Below are positions 1 through 8,651 of a stretch of DNA of 64,000 bases, piece by piece (within the stretch, counting starts at the first letter, position 1; every line of letters starts with the position of its first letter). The position numbers and the translations under genes were made by a program. The notes beneath the pieces are model-generated. The model searched no databases. It was not told the DNA's origin and saw nothing but the letters and a program-made list of their open reading frames with translations. Source of the DNA: Corynebacterium tuberculostearicum (lineage in GTDB: Bacteria > Actinomycetota > Actinomycetes > Mycobacteriales > Mycobacteriaceae); contig NZ_CP073096.1 of the NCBI RefSeq assembly GCF_030503735.1, forward strand, positions 1,178,001 to 1,242,000. The letters are read 5' to 3'.

Positions 1-1662
1 CAGGAACGGCAGTGCGGCAACGATGGTGACGTTCTGCAGGTTGGACAGTGCGTCTTCATTAGCCAGCAGTAGGGTCAGGCCTACCAAGGCGGTCAGTGCA
101 CCCCATGCGGCGGATAGCCACGGTTTAGCGGTAGAAGCGCCATTCTGGGACATCGAGCCCATCACCGTGGAAGCGGAGTCTGCAGAGGTGATGAAGAAGG
201 TAGCCAACAGGACTGCCGCAACGATGCCAGCGATGAAGCCGCCAGGCATGGACTGCAAGAGGTTAAACAGCTCTTCCTCAGCAGACTCACCGGTAATGGA
301 TTCGCCGTTTTGCTCCATGTGGATGGCGGTGCCGCCGAAGATTGCGAACCAGAGGGTGGATACACCCGCCGGAATGAGGAGGACACCCAAGCAGAACTCG
401 CGCACGGAACGGCCACGGGAAATGCGGGCCAAGAACATGCCCACGAATGGGGACCAAGAAACCCACCATGCCCAGTAGAAGATGGTGTAGCCAGACAGCC
501 ATTCACCGGCGGTGCCGTTCTCGGACTCTGCGGTACGGCCAATCATCTCAGTGAAGTAGTTGAGGTAGTTGCCGATAGAACCTGGAATCTGGTTCAAGAT
601 GGTCACGGTCGGGCCCAAGATGAACACGAAGATGGCCAGCACTGCGGCGAGAACCATATTCGCATTGGAAATGTACTGAATGCCCTTGCCCACACCGGAC
701 ATCGCAGACAGCAGGAATGCTAGGGTCAGAACCAACACGATACCGATAACAACGGAGTTCGTCGGGTTATCGATGATGCCGGAGGCCTTCAGGCCAGCCT
801 GAATCTGCAGGGCGCCTAGACCCAAAGAGCAGGCGGTGCCGAAGACGGTCGCGAAAATAGACAGGATGTCGATGAACTTGCCCACCGCGCCGTTGGCGTT
901 TCGCTCGCCGATAAGCGGCACAAAAGCTTGGCTTAGCAGCTGCTTGCGGCCGATGCGGAAGGTGGAGTAAGCAATCGCTAGGCCGACGATGGCGTAAACG
1001 GCCCAGGGGTGCAAAGTCCAGTGGAACATGGCATAGGCCATGGACGAGCCGACGTTGCCGGTGCCCTCACCGGGGGTGCCGTCGCGGTAGTTAGCAAGCG
1101 GCTCGGAGGCACCGTAGAACATCAGGCCAATGCCCATGCCTGCGGCGAACATCATCGCAATCCACGATGGCGTGGAAAATTCCGGCTCTTCATTAATATG
1201 GCCCAGCTTGATGGAGCCGAATTTAGAGGCAGCGATAAAGACAACGAACACCACAAAGACGGTGCCGAAAAGAATATAGGCCCAACCGAAGTTGTCTACG
1301 ACCCAGGTCAGAGCCGAAGAGGAGAAGTTGGCAAAGTTATCCGGGGCGGCCAAGCCCCAGACGACGATCGCGGCAATCAGCACGCCGGCGATGCCGACGA
1401 TAGACCAATCGATTGGCATATTGTCACGATCGGCAGCGATTTCCACCTCAGGATCGTCGTAGCGCTCCGGGTGGAAACCATCGGAGTGAATCATATTCTG
1501 AAGCTGGCCGGTAGCAGATTGTGCGTCCAGCTGTTCATCTACAGTCTGATAATTCTCAATAGGCTGCTCGCTCGAAGAAGCCGAAGCGGGCTGTGCCTGT
1601 GCACCGACCGGTTCCTTTCCTTCTTCTGGCACGCCCGTGCCCATGTTTTCCGAATTTGTCAT
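1..1662 (-). CDS. BCCT-family osmolyte transporter (betaine/ectoine type), 3' end cut off
   Basis: Secondary carrier of the betaine/carnitine/choline transporter family, importing compatible solutes with Na+ at the inner membrane. The first ~95 residues are hydrophilic and acidic (cytosolic tail); membrane segments follow. The family-defining glycine stretch [14 protein letters not shown] is present, followed by the helix [11 protein letters not shown] with the Trp residues typical of the substrate site. It resembles the C. glutamicum carriers BetP, EctP and LcoP, but the exact substrate cannot be told. The ATG at 1662 is used; an in-frame ATG at 1644 is possible and neither has a strong ribosome site. 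About 554 codons are in the window, and the C-terminal end, where BetP-like proteins carry their osmosensor, lies outside it. Confidence 0.9.
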   Translation of the reverse strand, partial: MTNSENMGTGVPEEGKEPVGAQAQPASASSSEQPIENYQTVDEQLDAQSATGQLQNMIHSDGFHPERYDDPEVEIAADRDNMPIDWSIVGIAGVLIAAIVVWGLAAPDNFANFSSSALTWVVDNFGWAYILFGTVFVVFVVFIAASKFGSIKLGHINEEPEFSTPSWIAMMFAAGMGIGLMFYGASEPLANYRDGTPGEGTGNVGSSMAYAMFHWTLHPWAVYAIVGLAIAYSTFRIGRKQLLSQAFVPLIGERNANGAVGKFIDILSIFATVFGTACSLGLGALQIQAGLKASGIIDNPTNSVVIGIVLVLTLAFLLSAMSGVGKGIQYISNANMVLAAVLAIFVFILGPTVTILNQIPGSIGNYLNYFTEMIGRTAESENGTAGEWLSGYTIFYWAWWVSWSPFVGMFLARISRGRSVREFCLGVLLIPAGVSTLWFAIFGGTAIHMEQNGESITGESAEEELFNLLQSMPGGFIAGIVAAVLLATFFITSADSASTVMGSMSQNGASTAKPWLSAAWGALTALVGLTLLLANEDALSNLQNVTIVAALPFL

Positions 1663-1907
1663 GAGATATACAGTGGTGTCGAACTGCTAAATTATCAAAC
1701 TAAACATGCGGAAAATTCGCTGCTCAACGGCATTTCCCAGGAATTTTCCACGGTAATTTGAACGGTTTTTACGCTCCATTTCCCCATGTAAATGGCGCTT
1801 TAAGCCACTCGCACACCCGAAAACTATAACAATTCAATTACAAAGGCCCCTTTAGTGAGGCCATCTGCAGTCACCATTAGGTGTGACGCAATCGAGGCTA
1901 CGGGGTC

Positions 1908-2762
1908 TTAGGCCTTGCGTGCTTCCAAGGCGGCGTCATAAAGCTCGCGGTTGGAAACTTCAGTCCCTTTCGCCGCCTGCTTGCAGGCATCCTTAAGCCG
2001 CATACCCGCTGCGGCTAGTTCAAGTGCCTTGGGCACTAATTCTTGGGCGGTAGCAACCGCAGCCGTACCACCCTCGATCACCACAGTGATCTCTCCCCTA
2101 GCGCCGTCCGCAGCCCACTCAGCCAAATCGCTTAAGCTGCCGCGACGGACCTCCTCATACTTCTTGGTCAATTCACGGCATACGACCGCTGGGCGCTCGG
2201 CGCCAAGGATATCCGCAGCCTCAGCCAGAGTTTCGGCCACGCGGTGCGGGGACTCGAAGAAGACGATGGCACGCTTTTCATTGCGCAGGGACTCCAACCA
2301 GGCCTTGCGGGGCCCGGGCTTGCGGGGAGGAAAGGCATCGAAAAGGAAGTGCCCTACACCCAGGCCGGACAATGCCAGCGCCGTGGGCACGGCAGAAGGG
2401 CCGGGGATACAGGTAACGGGGATATCGCGCTCGGCTGCCGCAGCCACGAGGGACAGGCCTGGGTCAGAGATGATAGGCATACCGGCATCGGTAACGACGA
2501 GGACGGCGCCGGTCGCGGCGGCGTCGATAAGCTGGTGGGCGCGATCCTTTTCATTGTGATCAAAGTTGGACACCACGCGTCCGGAAATCTCAATTCCCAG
2601 CGCCTGGGCCAAGTTACGCACGCGGCGCGTATCCTCGGCCGCGATAACATCCGCATGCTCCAATGCATGCATTAAGCGCGCGGAGGCATCCCCCACATTT
2701 CCTAACGGCGTCGCGGCGAGAATAACTCCGCGCGGCAGTGGTTTCAGACCTAAAGCAGACAT
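1908..2762 (-). CDS. rsmI: 16S rRNA (cytidine(1402)-2'-O)-methyltransferase RsmI
   Basis: SAM-dependent methyltransferase that 2'-O-methylates C1402 in the decoding centre of 16S rRNA. The 284-residue length is normal for the tetrapyrrole-methylase-fold family. Visible motifs are the N-terminal ILAATPLGNVGD, AAEDTRR, the central VVTDAGMPIISDPG, and IPGPSA. It is divergent from the mannosyltransferase gene with only 24 bp between the longest reading frames, the same pair as Rv1003/Rv1002c in M. tuberculosis. Confidence 0.96.
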   Translation of the reverse strand: MSALGLKPLPRGVILAATPLGNVGDASARLMHALEHADVIAAEDTRRVRNLAQALGIEISGRVVSNFDHNEKDRAHQLIDAAATGAVLVVTDAGMPIISDPGLSLVAAAAERDIPVTCIPGPSAVPTALALSGLGVGHFLFDAFPPRKPGPRKAWLESLRNEKRAIVFFESPHRVAETLAEAADILGAERPAVVCRELTKKYEEVRRGSLSDLAEWAADGARGEITVVIEGGTAAVATAQELVPKALELAAAGMRLKDACKQAAKGTEVSNRELYDAALEARKA

Positions 2763-2786
2763 GCTTCTAGCATTCCATACTCTTTA

Positions 2787-4406
2787 ATGCGCGAGCGCGC
2801 TGCCTTGTGGCCTACACTCAACCAAGTGACTATTGCTACCGCTGCCCCATCGCGCACCACGCACGACACCGTGGCTCCGCCAGCACCCCGCGCCTACGCG
2901 TGGGGCAAGGCTGACTGGATAAGCACTAGCGTCGTCGGCGTGCTCGCGCTCATTACCCGTTTTGTCGGACTGACCGCGCCTGTATCCAAGGGAACGCCCG
3001 TCTTTGATGAAAAGCACTACGTTCCACAGGCCTGGGATATTGTCAAAAGCTGGGACAACCTTTTCATTGGCGGCATTGAGACAAACCCCGGTTACGGGCT
3101 AGTAGTACACCCACCGCTGGGCAAGCAGATTGTGGCACTATCCGAATGGGTCTTTGGCTATTCCCCCATAGGCTGGCGCTTTATGACGGCCCTTTTCGGC
3201 GCAGCCACCGTGCTTTTGACGATGTCCCTGGCGCGCCGCGTCTCCTTATCCTGGCAGGTAGCAACCCTGGCTGGCCTGCTCGCCGTCTTTGATGGCGTGC
3301 TCTTGGTCTCGTCCAAGTTCGGCATGCTGGATATCTTCCAAGTTTTCTTCGTCGTCGCCGCCGCTTGGGCGCTAGCACGCGATCATAACCAGATGCGGCA
3401 GCGCCTCCACTGTGCCTTTAGCAAAGGTCGAATGGGCTCCTCAGATTTCGGTCCCCGCTTTGGATTCCGCTGGTGGCGGTTATTGGCCGGAGCGTGCTTG
3501 GGCCTGTCCTTAGGCGTGAAGTGGTCCGGGCTGTACTTCATCATGTTCTTTGGCTTGATGTCCGTCTTTAGCGATCTCGCGTTACGCAAGCGCTATGGCG
3601 TGCGCCGCTATGTAGTAGGCACCCTCGTGCGCGATACTCCGGCGGCCTTGGCTTCTATCGTGCTGGTACCCGTGCTGCTCTACGCGTGGACTTGGCGGGC
3701 CTGGTTCGCCTCTGAAACTGCCGTGTACCGCCACGCCAAAGTAGACGGGACCATCGAGGATGGTTCGTGGCTATTGCATCTCCCCGATTCCTTGGCCGGA
3801 TGGTTCTACTACCACTCTTCTGTCCTGGAATTCCACGCGAGCTTGACTTCCTCCGGAGGCCACCATCACCCGTGGGATTCCAAGCCATGGGCTTGGCTCG
3901 TGGCTGCTCGCCCCATCTTGTATTACTCCTCCACCGACCTACAGTGCGGTGATGGCAGCAATGAGTGCCGCAAGATGCTCTACCTCTTTGGCACCCCGGC
4001 CGTCTGGTGGCTGGTCATCCCGGCTGTCCTGTGGGGCCTGTGGTCACTTCTCATCCGCCGCAACCGCGCTTTCCTTATCCCCTTAGTAGGTTTTGCCGCT
4101 GGCTTCTTGCCGTGGCTCGCGGCCTTTGACCGTCAGATGTACTTCTTTTACGCCACAGCCTTCATTCCCTTTGTCATCGTGCTTATTGCTTTGGCTCTGG
4201 GCCAACTCATCGGCCACGGCAGACCGGTGCGTTGGGAATGGCTCCAAAGCTTGGCTGGCGGTTCCGTGCGCTGGGGTACTATCGCCGCCGTGTTCTATCT
4301 AGCCTTGGTCGTGGCGATGTTTTTCTACTTCTCGCCGATTTTGTACGGCTACAAGATCCCTGATTCTTGGTACCACTCCATGATGTGGTTGCCCAGCTGG
4401 ACCTAG
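2787..4406 (+). CDS. pmt: Polyprenyl-phosphate-mannose:protein O-mannosyltransferase (Pmt)
   Basis: Polytopic membrane glycosyltransferase (GT39 type) that moves mannose from polyprenyl-phosphate-mannose to secreted proteins during Sec export. The 539 residues contain many hydrophobic helices. The first extracytoplasmic loop carries the acidic catalytic motif in PVFDEKHYVPQAWD, and HHHPWDSKPWAW falls in the usual central loop. The ATG at 2787 gives the longest form. A GTG at 2826 (protein starting VTIATAAPS) lies just after a -10-like TACACT at 2811-2816 and could start a leaderless message; neither start has a Shine-Dalgarno. Homologue of Rv1002c. Confidence 0.93.
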   Translation: MRERAALWPTLNQVTIATAAPSRTTHDTVAPPAPRAYAWGKADWISTSVVGVLALITRFVGLTAPVSKGTPVFDEKHYVPQAWDIVKSWDNLFIGGIETNPGYGLVVHPPLGKQIVALSEWVFGYSPIGWRFMTALFGAATVLLTMSLARRVSLSWQVATLAGLLAVFDGVLLVSSKFGMLDIFQVFFVVAAAWALARDHNQMRQRLHCAFSKGRMGSSDFGPRFGFRWWRLLAGACLGLSLGVKWSGLYFIMFFGLMSVFSDLALRKRYGVRRYVVGTLVRDTPAALASIVLVPVLLYAWTWRAWFASETAVYRHAKVDGTIEDGSWLLHLPDSLAGWFYYHSSVLEFHASLTSSGGHHHPWDSKPWAWLVAARPILYYSSTDLQCGDGSNECRKMLYLFGTPAVWWLVIPAVLWGLWSLLIRRNRAFLIPLVGFAAGFLPWLAAFDRQMYFFYATAFIPFVIVLIALALGQLIGHGRPVRWEWLQSLAGGSVRWGTIAAVFYLALVVAMFFYFSPILYGYKIPDSWYHSMMWLPSWT

Positions 4407-4422
4407 CCACGCGCAATCATCA

Positions 4423-5124
4423 TTATTGTGGCTGTGCATTAAGGGACTTCCACCAGGCGCGCACTAAGTAGCCCTTTTCGGCAGCCCAGGCCCACCCCAA
4501 ACTAATGGTCGCAAGAGCCGTGGCGATAAGGAAATACACCTGCTCAATAGTCATGGTGCCTAGTGCCATATCGCGCATGCCAAAGCCAAACAAGAAGGCA
4601 AACATCGTGGCCGATACAGGCAGTAGACCGGTAACCGCCGCGGGGCGCCACGCGCTAAACAACAAGCCACAAGCCATTCCAAAGCGCATCGCTGCACCCT
4701 CCATGAGGAGGCTGGCTCGCTCTGGATCCGCGGTAGGATCGAGCACCGTGCCGCCTGTTCCCAACGGTACGAGCCCCGAGGCGTGCACGATGAGCACCAC
4801 AGCCCAGATTGCAAAAATGACCCCCATAAGCACCATGGCGATGCGCGCCACCGTCAGATTGGCTTGACGTGCGCTCGAGGTACGCCGCCATTCCGGCTCC
4901 ACGCCGGCCAAAATGACCTCGGAGAGGTCCGTTGGCGGTGCCATGCCAGAATCTGCGGGTTCCACAAAATTTAGGGAGCGTGAAAGCGCGGCCGCCTTAT
5001 CGCGAAAGGCTCGGCATTCGGCGCAGCTTTCTAGGTGGGCATCGATGACGTCCTTAGGCAGTTCGGAGTGCTCGCCGTCCAGTTGCGCAGAGACGGCCGC
5101 TTGGACCTGACTATGCGTCAACAT
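4423..5124 (-). CDS. Membrane protein with N-terminal zinc-finger anti-sigma (ZAS-like) domain
   Basis: The N-terminal ~60 residues hold the pattern HLESCAEC (HxxxCxxC), the zinc-binding signature of anti-sigma factors and mycothiol/redox-linked ZAS proteins. Four or so hydrophobic helices follow (from about residue 95), giving a membrane protein of 233 residues. No ECF sigma gene is adjacent, so anti-sigma function is inferred from the motif only. A longer frame opens at 5163, but the ATG at 5124 (MLTHSQVQAAVSAQLDGEHS) begins right before the conserved domain and overlaps the end of the upstream DoxX gene by 14 bp, suggesting translational coupling. Confidence 0.7.
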   Translation of the reverse strand: MLTHSQVQAAVSAQLDGEHSELPKDVIDAHLESCAECRAFRDKAAALSRSLNFVEPADSGMAPPTDLSEVILAGVEPEWRRTSSARQANLTVARIAMVLMGVIFAIWAVVLIVHASGLVPLGTGGTVLDPTADPERASLLMEGAAMRFGMACGLLFSAWRPAAVTGLLPVSATMFAFLFGFGMRDMALGTMTIEQVYFLIATALATISLGWAWAAEKGYLVRAWWKSLNAQPQ

Positions 5125-5524
5125 TGCTGAGCACCCCGTCCATGCTGGCTCGACCGGAACCAAAAATCACGATCATCAACAAAGACACCAGCAACACTAG
5201 CGGGTATTCGATTCCGCCATCAGCAGCAAAAAGTCCATTTCCCAGATGGACAAAATACAGGGCGCACCCCATAAGCAACGCAAGGGCGCCGGCCACGAAG
5301 GTGGTAAGCAGGCCAACCACCAAGAACGCGCCGCCTGCCATTTCCCCGATTGCTGCAATATAGCCAGAAAGGTTGGGCTGCGGAACCCCGAGGGCGGAGA
5401 ACTGTCCCACAGTTTCGTCCATGCCAGTTAAAAACATCTTGTCCACGCCGTGTGCGATAAAGATTAATCCGAGAACCGCTCGAAAAATAAACAGTGCGGC
5501 ATCGCGTACGGCAGGTCTATTCAT
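5111..5524 (-). CDS. DoxX family membrane protein
   Basis: A 137-residue integral membrane protein of the DoxX family: four hydrophobic helices, with FRAVLGLIFIAHGVDKMF at the N-terminus and GEMAGGAFLVVGLLT in the second helix. Some mycobacterial DoxX proteins take part in membrane oxidoreductase complexes; the role here is unknown. The longer frame from 5644 has an unlikely hydrophilic extension, so the ATG at 5524 (MNRPAVRDAALF) is preferred. It is preceded by TAATCT, a good -10 for a near-leaderless transcript. It overlaps the zinc-finger membrane protein downstream by 14 bp. Confidence 0.85.
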   Translation of the reverse strand: MNRPAVRDAALFIFRAVLGLIFIAHGVDKMFLTGMDETVGQFSALGVPQPNLSGYIAAIGEMAGGAFLVVGLLTTFVAGALALLMGCALYFVHLGNGLFAADGGIEYPLVLLVSLLMIVIFGSGRASMDGVLSNVDA

Positions 5525-5677
5525 GCTGAACAGATTACCCTGAACCCCCAACTCAATGCGAAGGCGGTAGGCTACACCCGCTTTCCTGGGAAATTCGCCT
5601 TGTGGCGGGGAAGCAACAGCTTTCGGCGCCAAGGGCTGTTTCAATGGGGGCTACGCACACGTTAAAAGGAGAACACC

Positions 5678-6394
5678 ATGAGCGAATCCACAACACAGTT
5701 CGCAGAACGCACTACCTTGGTCTATGACGATGATGGCCTTGGCCGTCCGCCTTGGGCAATGTCTTCACCCCTTCTTAAAGAGTATTACGACACCGAATGG
5801 GGTCTTCCCATTTTTGAGGAAGCGGCGCTCTATGAGCGCTTGAGTCTAGAGTCTTTCCAGTCCGGTCTTTCCTGGGCCGTGGTACTGAAAAAGCGCGAAG
5901 CCTTCCGTGCAGCATTTCGCAATTTCGATCCAGACAAGGTTGCCGAATTTGATGAAGCAGACGTAGAGCGCCTGCTTGGCGACGCCTCCATTATCCGCAA
6001 CGAAACTAAAATTCGCGCCGCCATCAATAACGCCAAAGCCACAATCGCGCTGCGCGAGGAAGGCGGGCTCGCGGAGTTCATCTGGGCATACCAGCCGCCG
6101 GAGAACCTCTACCCCACCGTGATGGAGGATATTCCGAAAAAGAGCTACGAGTCTAAGCTAATGTCGCGCGAGCTAAAGAAGAAGGGCTTTCGCTTTGTTG
6201 GCCCCGTCACCTGTTTCGCTTTAATGGAGGCCATCGGCATGGTAGACACCCACCTCCTCGGTTCCCATCGCCGTGGCACCTCTGGGGTATGGCACGAAAG
6301 CGGCGTGCCTCACTATGGATTAGCGCAAGAATACGCAGCGATCAAGAGCCAGCAACCAACGCAGGCTGCCGAGGTGCGGAAGGCGGTCGGTTAA
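5678..6394 (+). CDS. tag: DNA-3-methyladenine glycosylase I
   Basis: Base-excision repair enzyme that removes 3-methyladenine from alkylated DNA. The family core is clear: RPPWAMSSPLLKEYYDTEWG near residue 23, FEEAALYERLSLESFQSGLSW, and SYESKLMSRELKKKGFRFVGPVTCFALMEAIGMVDTH, containing the helix-hairpin region. The length of 238 residues is slightly above the usual ~190 because of an N-terminal extension of about 20 and a C-terminal tail. A strong ribosome site (AAAAGGAGAA) precedes the ATG. The gene is convergent with glpR, with 14 bp between the stops. Confidence 0.95.
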   Translation: MSESTTQFAERTTLVYDDDGLGRPPWAMSSPLLKEYYDTEWGLPIFEEAALYERLSLESFQSGLSWAVVLKKREAFRAAFRNFDPDKVAEFDEADVERLLGDASIIRNETKIRAAINNAKATIALREEGGLAEFIWAYQPPENLYPTVMEDIPKKSYESKLMSRELKKKGFRFVGPVTCFALMEAIGMVDTHLLGSHRRGTSGVWHESGVPHYGLAQEYAAIKSQQPTQAAEVRKAVG

Positions 6395-6408
6395 GCCTGC
6401 GGTAACGC

Positions 6409-7839
6409 TTAACCGGCGCGGCGGGCCGCTAGGTCATCACGGCGGTTGTAGCCATCGGGTCCTGCATGTGGTCCGTCAAAATCGCCATCTTCGCCATCGC
6501 TATAGCTCAGCGGCAGATGCACGAAATCAGGGCTTTCATCATCGATTTCTACTACTACTGCGCCGGGACGGCGCAGGTTGCGCGGGATCTTTAGCGCTTC
6601 ATCGTCAGCATTGCGCACGCCCAAACGGGCGCGACGCAGATGGCGCACGCGGCGGCGCTGCAGTGCCCGCTCTTGGCGGACCTGGGATCGCAGGGCAACG
6701 AGGTAGATCACGGTCAGCACGCCGGCTACGGCAGCCAACCACCAAGTCCAACCGCCGGCGACGATTCCCAGCGCCACTGTAAGAACCACAGCGACGGCTA
6801 GGCCCAATAAGGTGCGCTGACGGCGCTGGTAGCGGGTAGCAGACTTTTCTTTTTCCGCCACCGGATCCCAGCCGCCTCGGCCTAAGCGGCTCTGTGCAAA
6901 TTCCACCTCATCTTCGGACAGGTCCGTATCAATGCCGGCTTCGTCTGCCTCTGCGTCTGCTCTTGGCTCATCGAAATCGCCGTCCCCCGCTACTTCTTGT
7001 ATTGCAGGCTCTTCACCCGCGGTAGCACCAGCATCCACGGTATCGGCCTCGATAGCCTCAGCCTTGTCCACGGCGCCCGGATACATGAGATCTACCGGGG
7101 AAGTGTAGGTCTCGTCGTAGTCATAAGCATCGCTCGCCACGGTGGAAACTGCCGGGGCACTAAATACCTCGGCCTCATCGGCGGCTACGTCCTCAGCATC
7201 GTCTTTAACGGCGTCGTCTTCATCATCCTCGAGCAGGACGTCATCAGCGTCGTCCGCATCAGTGGTGCCGGCGAATTCTTCGGCATTCGCGTGCTGCGAT
7301 GCGGGAATAGCAGCGCCCTGCGACTCAGGCGCAGAATCGCTTTCTGTGGAAGTGGCTTCTTCGACCAGTTCCCCGTCGATAGTATCCGCATCTGCTGGGG
7401 ACGCTTCTTCGTCAGCGACGGCAGAAGTATTAGGAACTGCACTGCTTCCAGTGCCAAAAGGCTGGGACTTGGCACGGCGAGCTGCGCCGGCAATGGTCAC
7501 GGAGCGAGAAGGGGCCTGGGCAGGCTCGGTTGCAGTGTCCGCGTCATCGACATCCGCGGCCTCGACCATTTCGTAGTCTGTCTCGTCCACGTCGTCGCGT
7601 CGGTGGACATCATCGGCGCGCAGGCGCGGACGGCGCCGCCCGGCCACCTTGCCAGAATCACCTTCAAACAAGACGCGGGTATCTTCAAAGGCCTCGCCGG
7701 TATGACTCATAGGGCGGTTATTCCTGCCCATTAGCCATGGTGCAAGCACGAAGAGCCACACCACGATGATCGCGATAACCGGCACAGCTGTCGACACGAA
7801 AAAGACCTTCCCCTTGAATACAGATGGTGATTCCACCAT
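6409..7839 (-). CDS. glpR: Divisome membrane receptor GlpR (SepX/GlpR family)
   Basis: Membrane protein of 476 residues with one N-terminal helix (about 12-36, VFFVSTAVPVIAIIVVWLFVLAPWLM), a very acidic low-complexity middle (about 70-335, rich in D, E, A), then two adjacent helices (about 343-383) and a basic cytosolic stretch rich in Arg. This architecture and the position three genes from the MoeA-like Glp match GlpR of C. glutamicum, the membrane receptor that recruits gephyrin-like Glp to FtsZ at mid-cell, and Rv0996 of M. tuberculosis. The C-terminal tail (IPRNLRRPGAVVVEIDDES and beyond) is the most ordered-looking part. The expanded acidic linker is probably species-variable. Confidence 0.82.
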   Translation of the reverse strand: MVESPSVFKGKVFFVSTAVPVIAIIVVWLFVLAPWLMGRNNRPMSHTGEAFEDTRVLFEGDSGKVAGRRRPRLRADDVHRRDDVDETDYEMVEAADVDDADTATEPAQAPSRSVTIAGAARRAKSQPFGTGSSAVPNTSAVADEEASPADADTIDGELVEEATSTESDSAPESQGAAIPASQHANAEEFAGTTDADDADDVLLEDDEDDAVKDDAEDVAADEAEVFSAPAVSTVASDAYDYDETYTSPVDLMYPGAVDKAEAIEADTVDAGATAGEEPAIQEVAGDGDFDEPRADAEADEAGIDTDLSEDEVEFAQSRLGRGGWDPVAEKEKSATRYQRRQRTLLGLAVAVVLTVALGIVAGGWTWWLAAVAGVLTVIYLVALRSQVRQERALQRRRVRHLRRARLGVRNADDEALKIPRNLRRPGAVVVEIDDESPDFVHLPLSYSDGEDGDFDGPHAGPDGYNRRDDLAARRAG

Positions 7840-7940
7840 AAACGGTGAAACCGCACCGTAACACCCAAAATTCGCCCAAATTACAATGTTGTGACTTATG
7901 TGAAAATTGAGGTCAAACTCTCAGAGTTCCGTAGGTCATT

Positions 7941-8651
7941 TCACGCCAACCGGCCAGCTTGACGCAGACGCTCAACGGCGCTGGAAGCGTAATCCTCTCT
8001 CACTAAAGCTACGTAATGATGGTCTTGCCACGCTCCGTTTATATGAAGATTGCGCCGCAGGTAGCCTTCGTGCCGGAACCCATTGGTGGCCAAAACCCGG
8101 CCTGAGGCTGGATTGTGCTCCAGATAGGTGGCGGTAACCCGATGCAGCCCCACGCGCCCAAAGGCATGGTCAACTCCCAAGGCGGTCGCGGCAGTAGCCA
8201 CCCCGGCACCCTGCACGGCAGAATGGACCCAATAGCCAATCCAGCAGTCGCGAATGCTGCCATGCTGGATATTTCCCAAGGTCACCTGCCCTACAAACTG
8301 ACCTTCTACCTCAATGACGAGCGGAACCACCAGCGCCTCCCGTGCGGCAGTGCGCAGATACATCAGATGATTCCACCATGCCTGCTGGCTATGCGCCGCA
8401 TCCCAAGGCATGGTTTGGGTCGGCTCGACTGGGCGAAGAAACTCCTCGTCCTCGATGCGTTGGCGCCGCCAAGCGTGGCCATCGGAACGCAGAAGCGGGC
8501 GCAAACGCATGCGCGCCCCCGATGGAAACACAGCCGAGGAGGGAAGCTGCACGAACGGCGTTGCCTCCGGCCAACCGGGGTGCATGTCATCGGCGGGGCC
8601 GGTAGCAGGGTGGCGGAATTTGTCCGCCGCTGTGCCAAACGGATCAAGCAT
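7941..8651 (-). CDS. rimJ: GNAT N-acetyltransferase, RimJ-like
   Basis: Acetyl-CoA-dependent acetyltransferase of 236 residues. The RimJ/RimL-type GNAT core runs from about residue 45 (ARMRLRPLLRSDGHAW) through IGYWVHSAVQGAGVATAATALGV, where QGAGVA is the acetyl-CoA pyrophosphate loop, to LEHNPASGRVLATNGFRHEGYLRR near the C-terminus. Its ATG overlaps the stop codon of glp by one base (TAATG), so the two are translationally coupled. The same order is seen in Rv0994-Rv0995. The protein substrate is unknown, and N-terminal acetylation of a ribosomal protein is only a family-based guess. Confidence 0.88.
   Translation of the reverse strand: MLDPFGTAADKFRHPATGPADDMHPGWPEATPFVQLPSSAVFPSGARMRLRPLLRSDGHAWRRQRIEDEEFLRPVEPTQTMPWDAAHSQQAWWNHLMYLRTAAREALVVPLVIEVEGQFVGQVTLGNIQHGSIRDCWIGYWVHSAVQGAGVATAATALGVDHAFGRVGLHRVTATYLEHNPASGRVLATNGFRHEGYLRRNLHINGAWQDHHYVALVREDYASSAVERLRQAGRLA

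Noticed and set aside
1009..1761. 250-codon plus-strand frame opposite the BCCT gene
   Set aside because: It lies antisense to a clear transporter gene, and its protein is His/Arg-rich with no recognisable domain.
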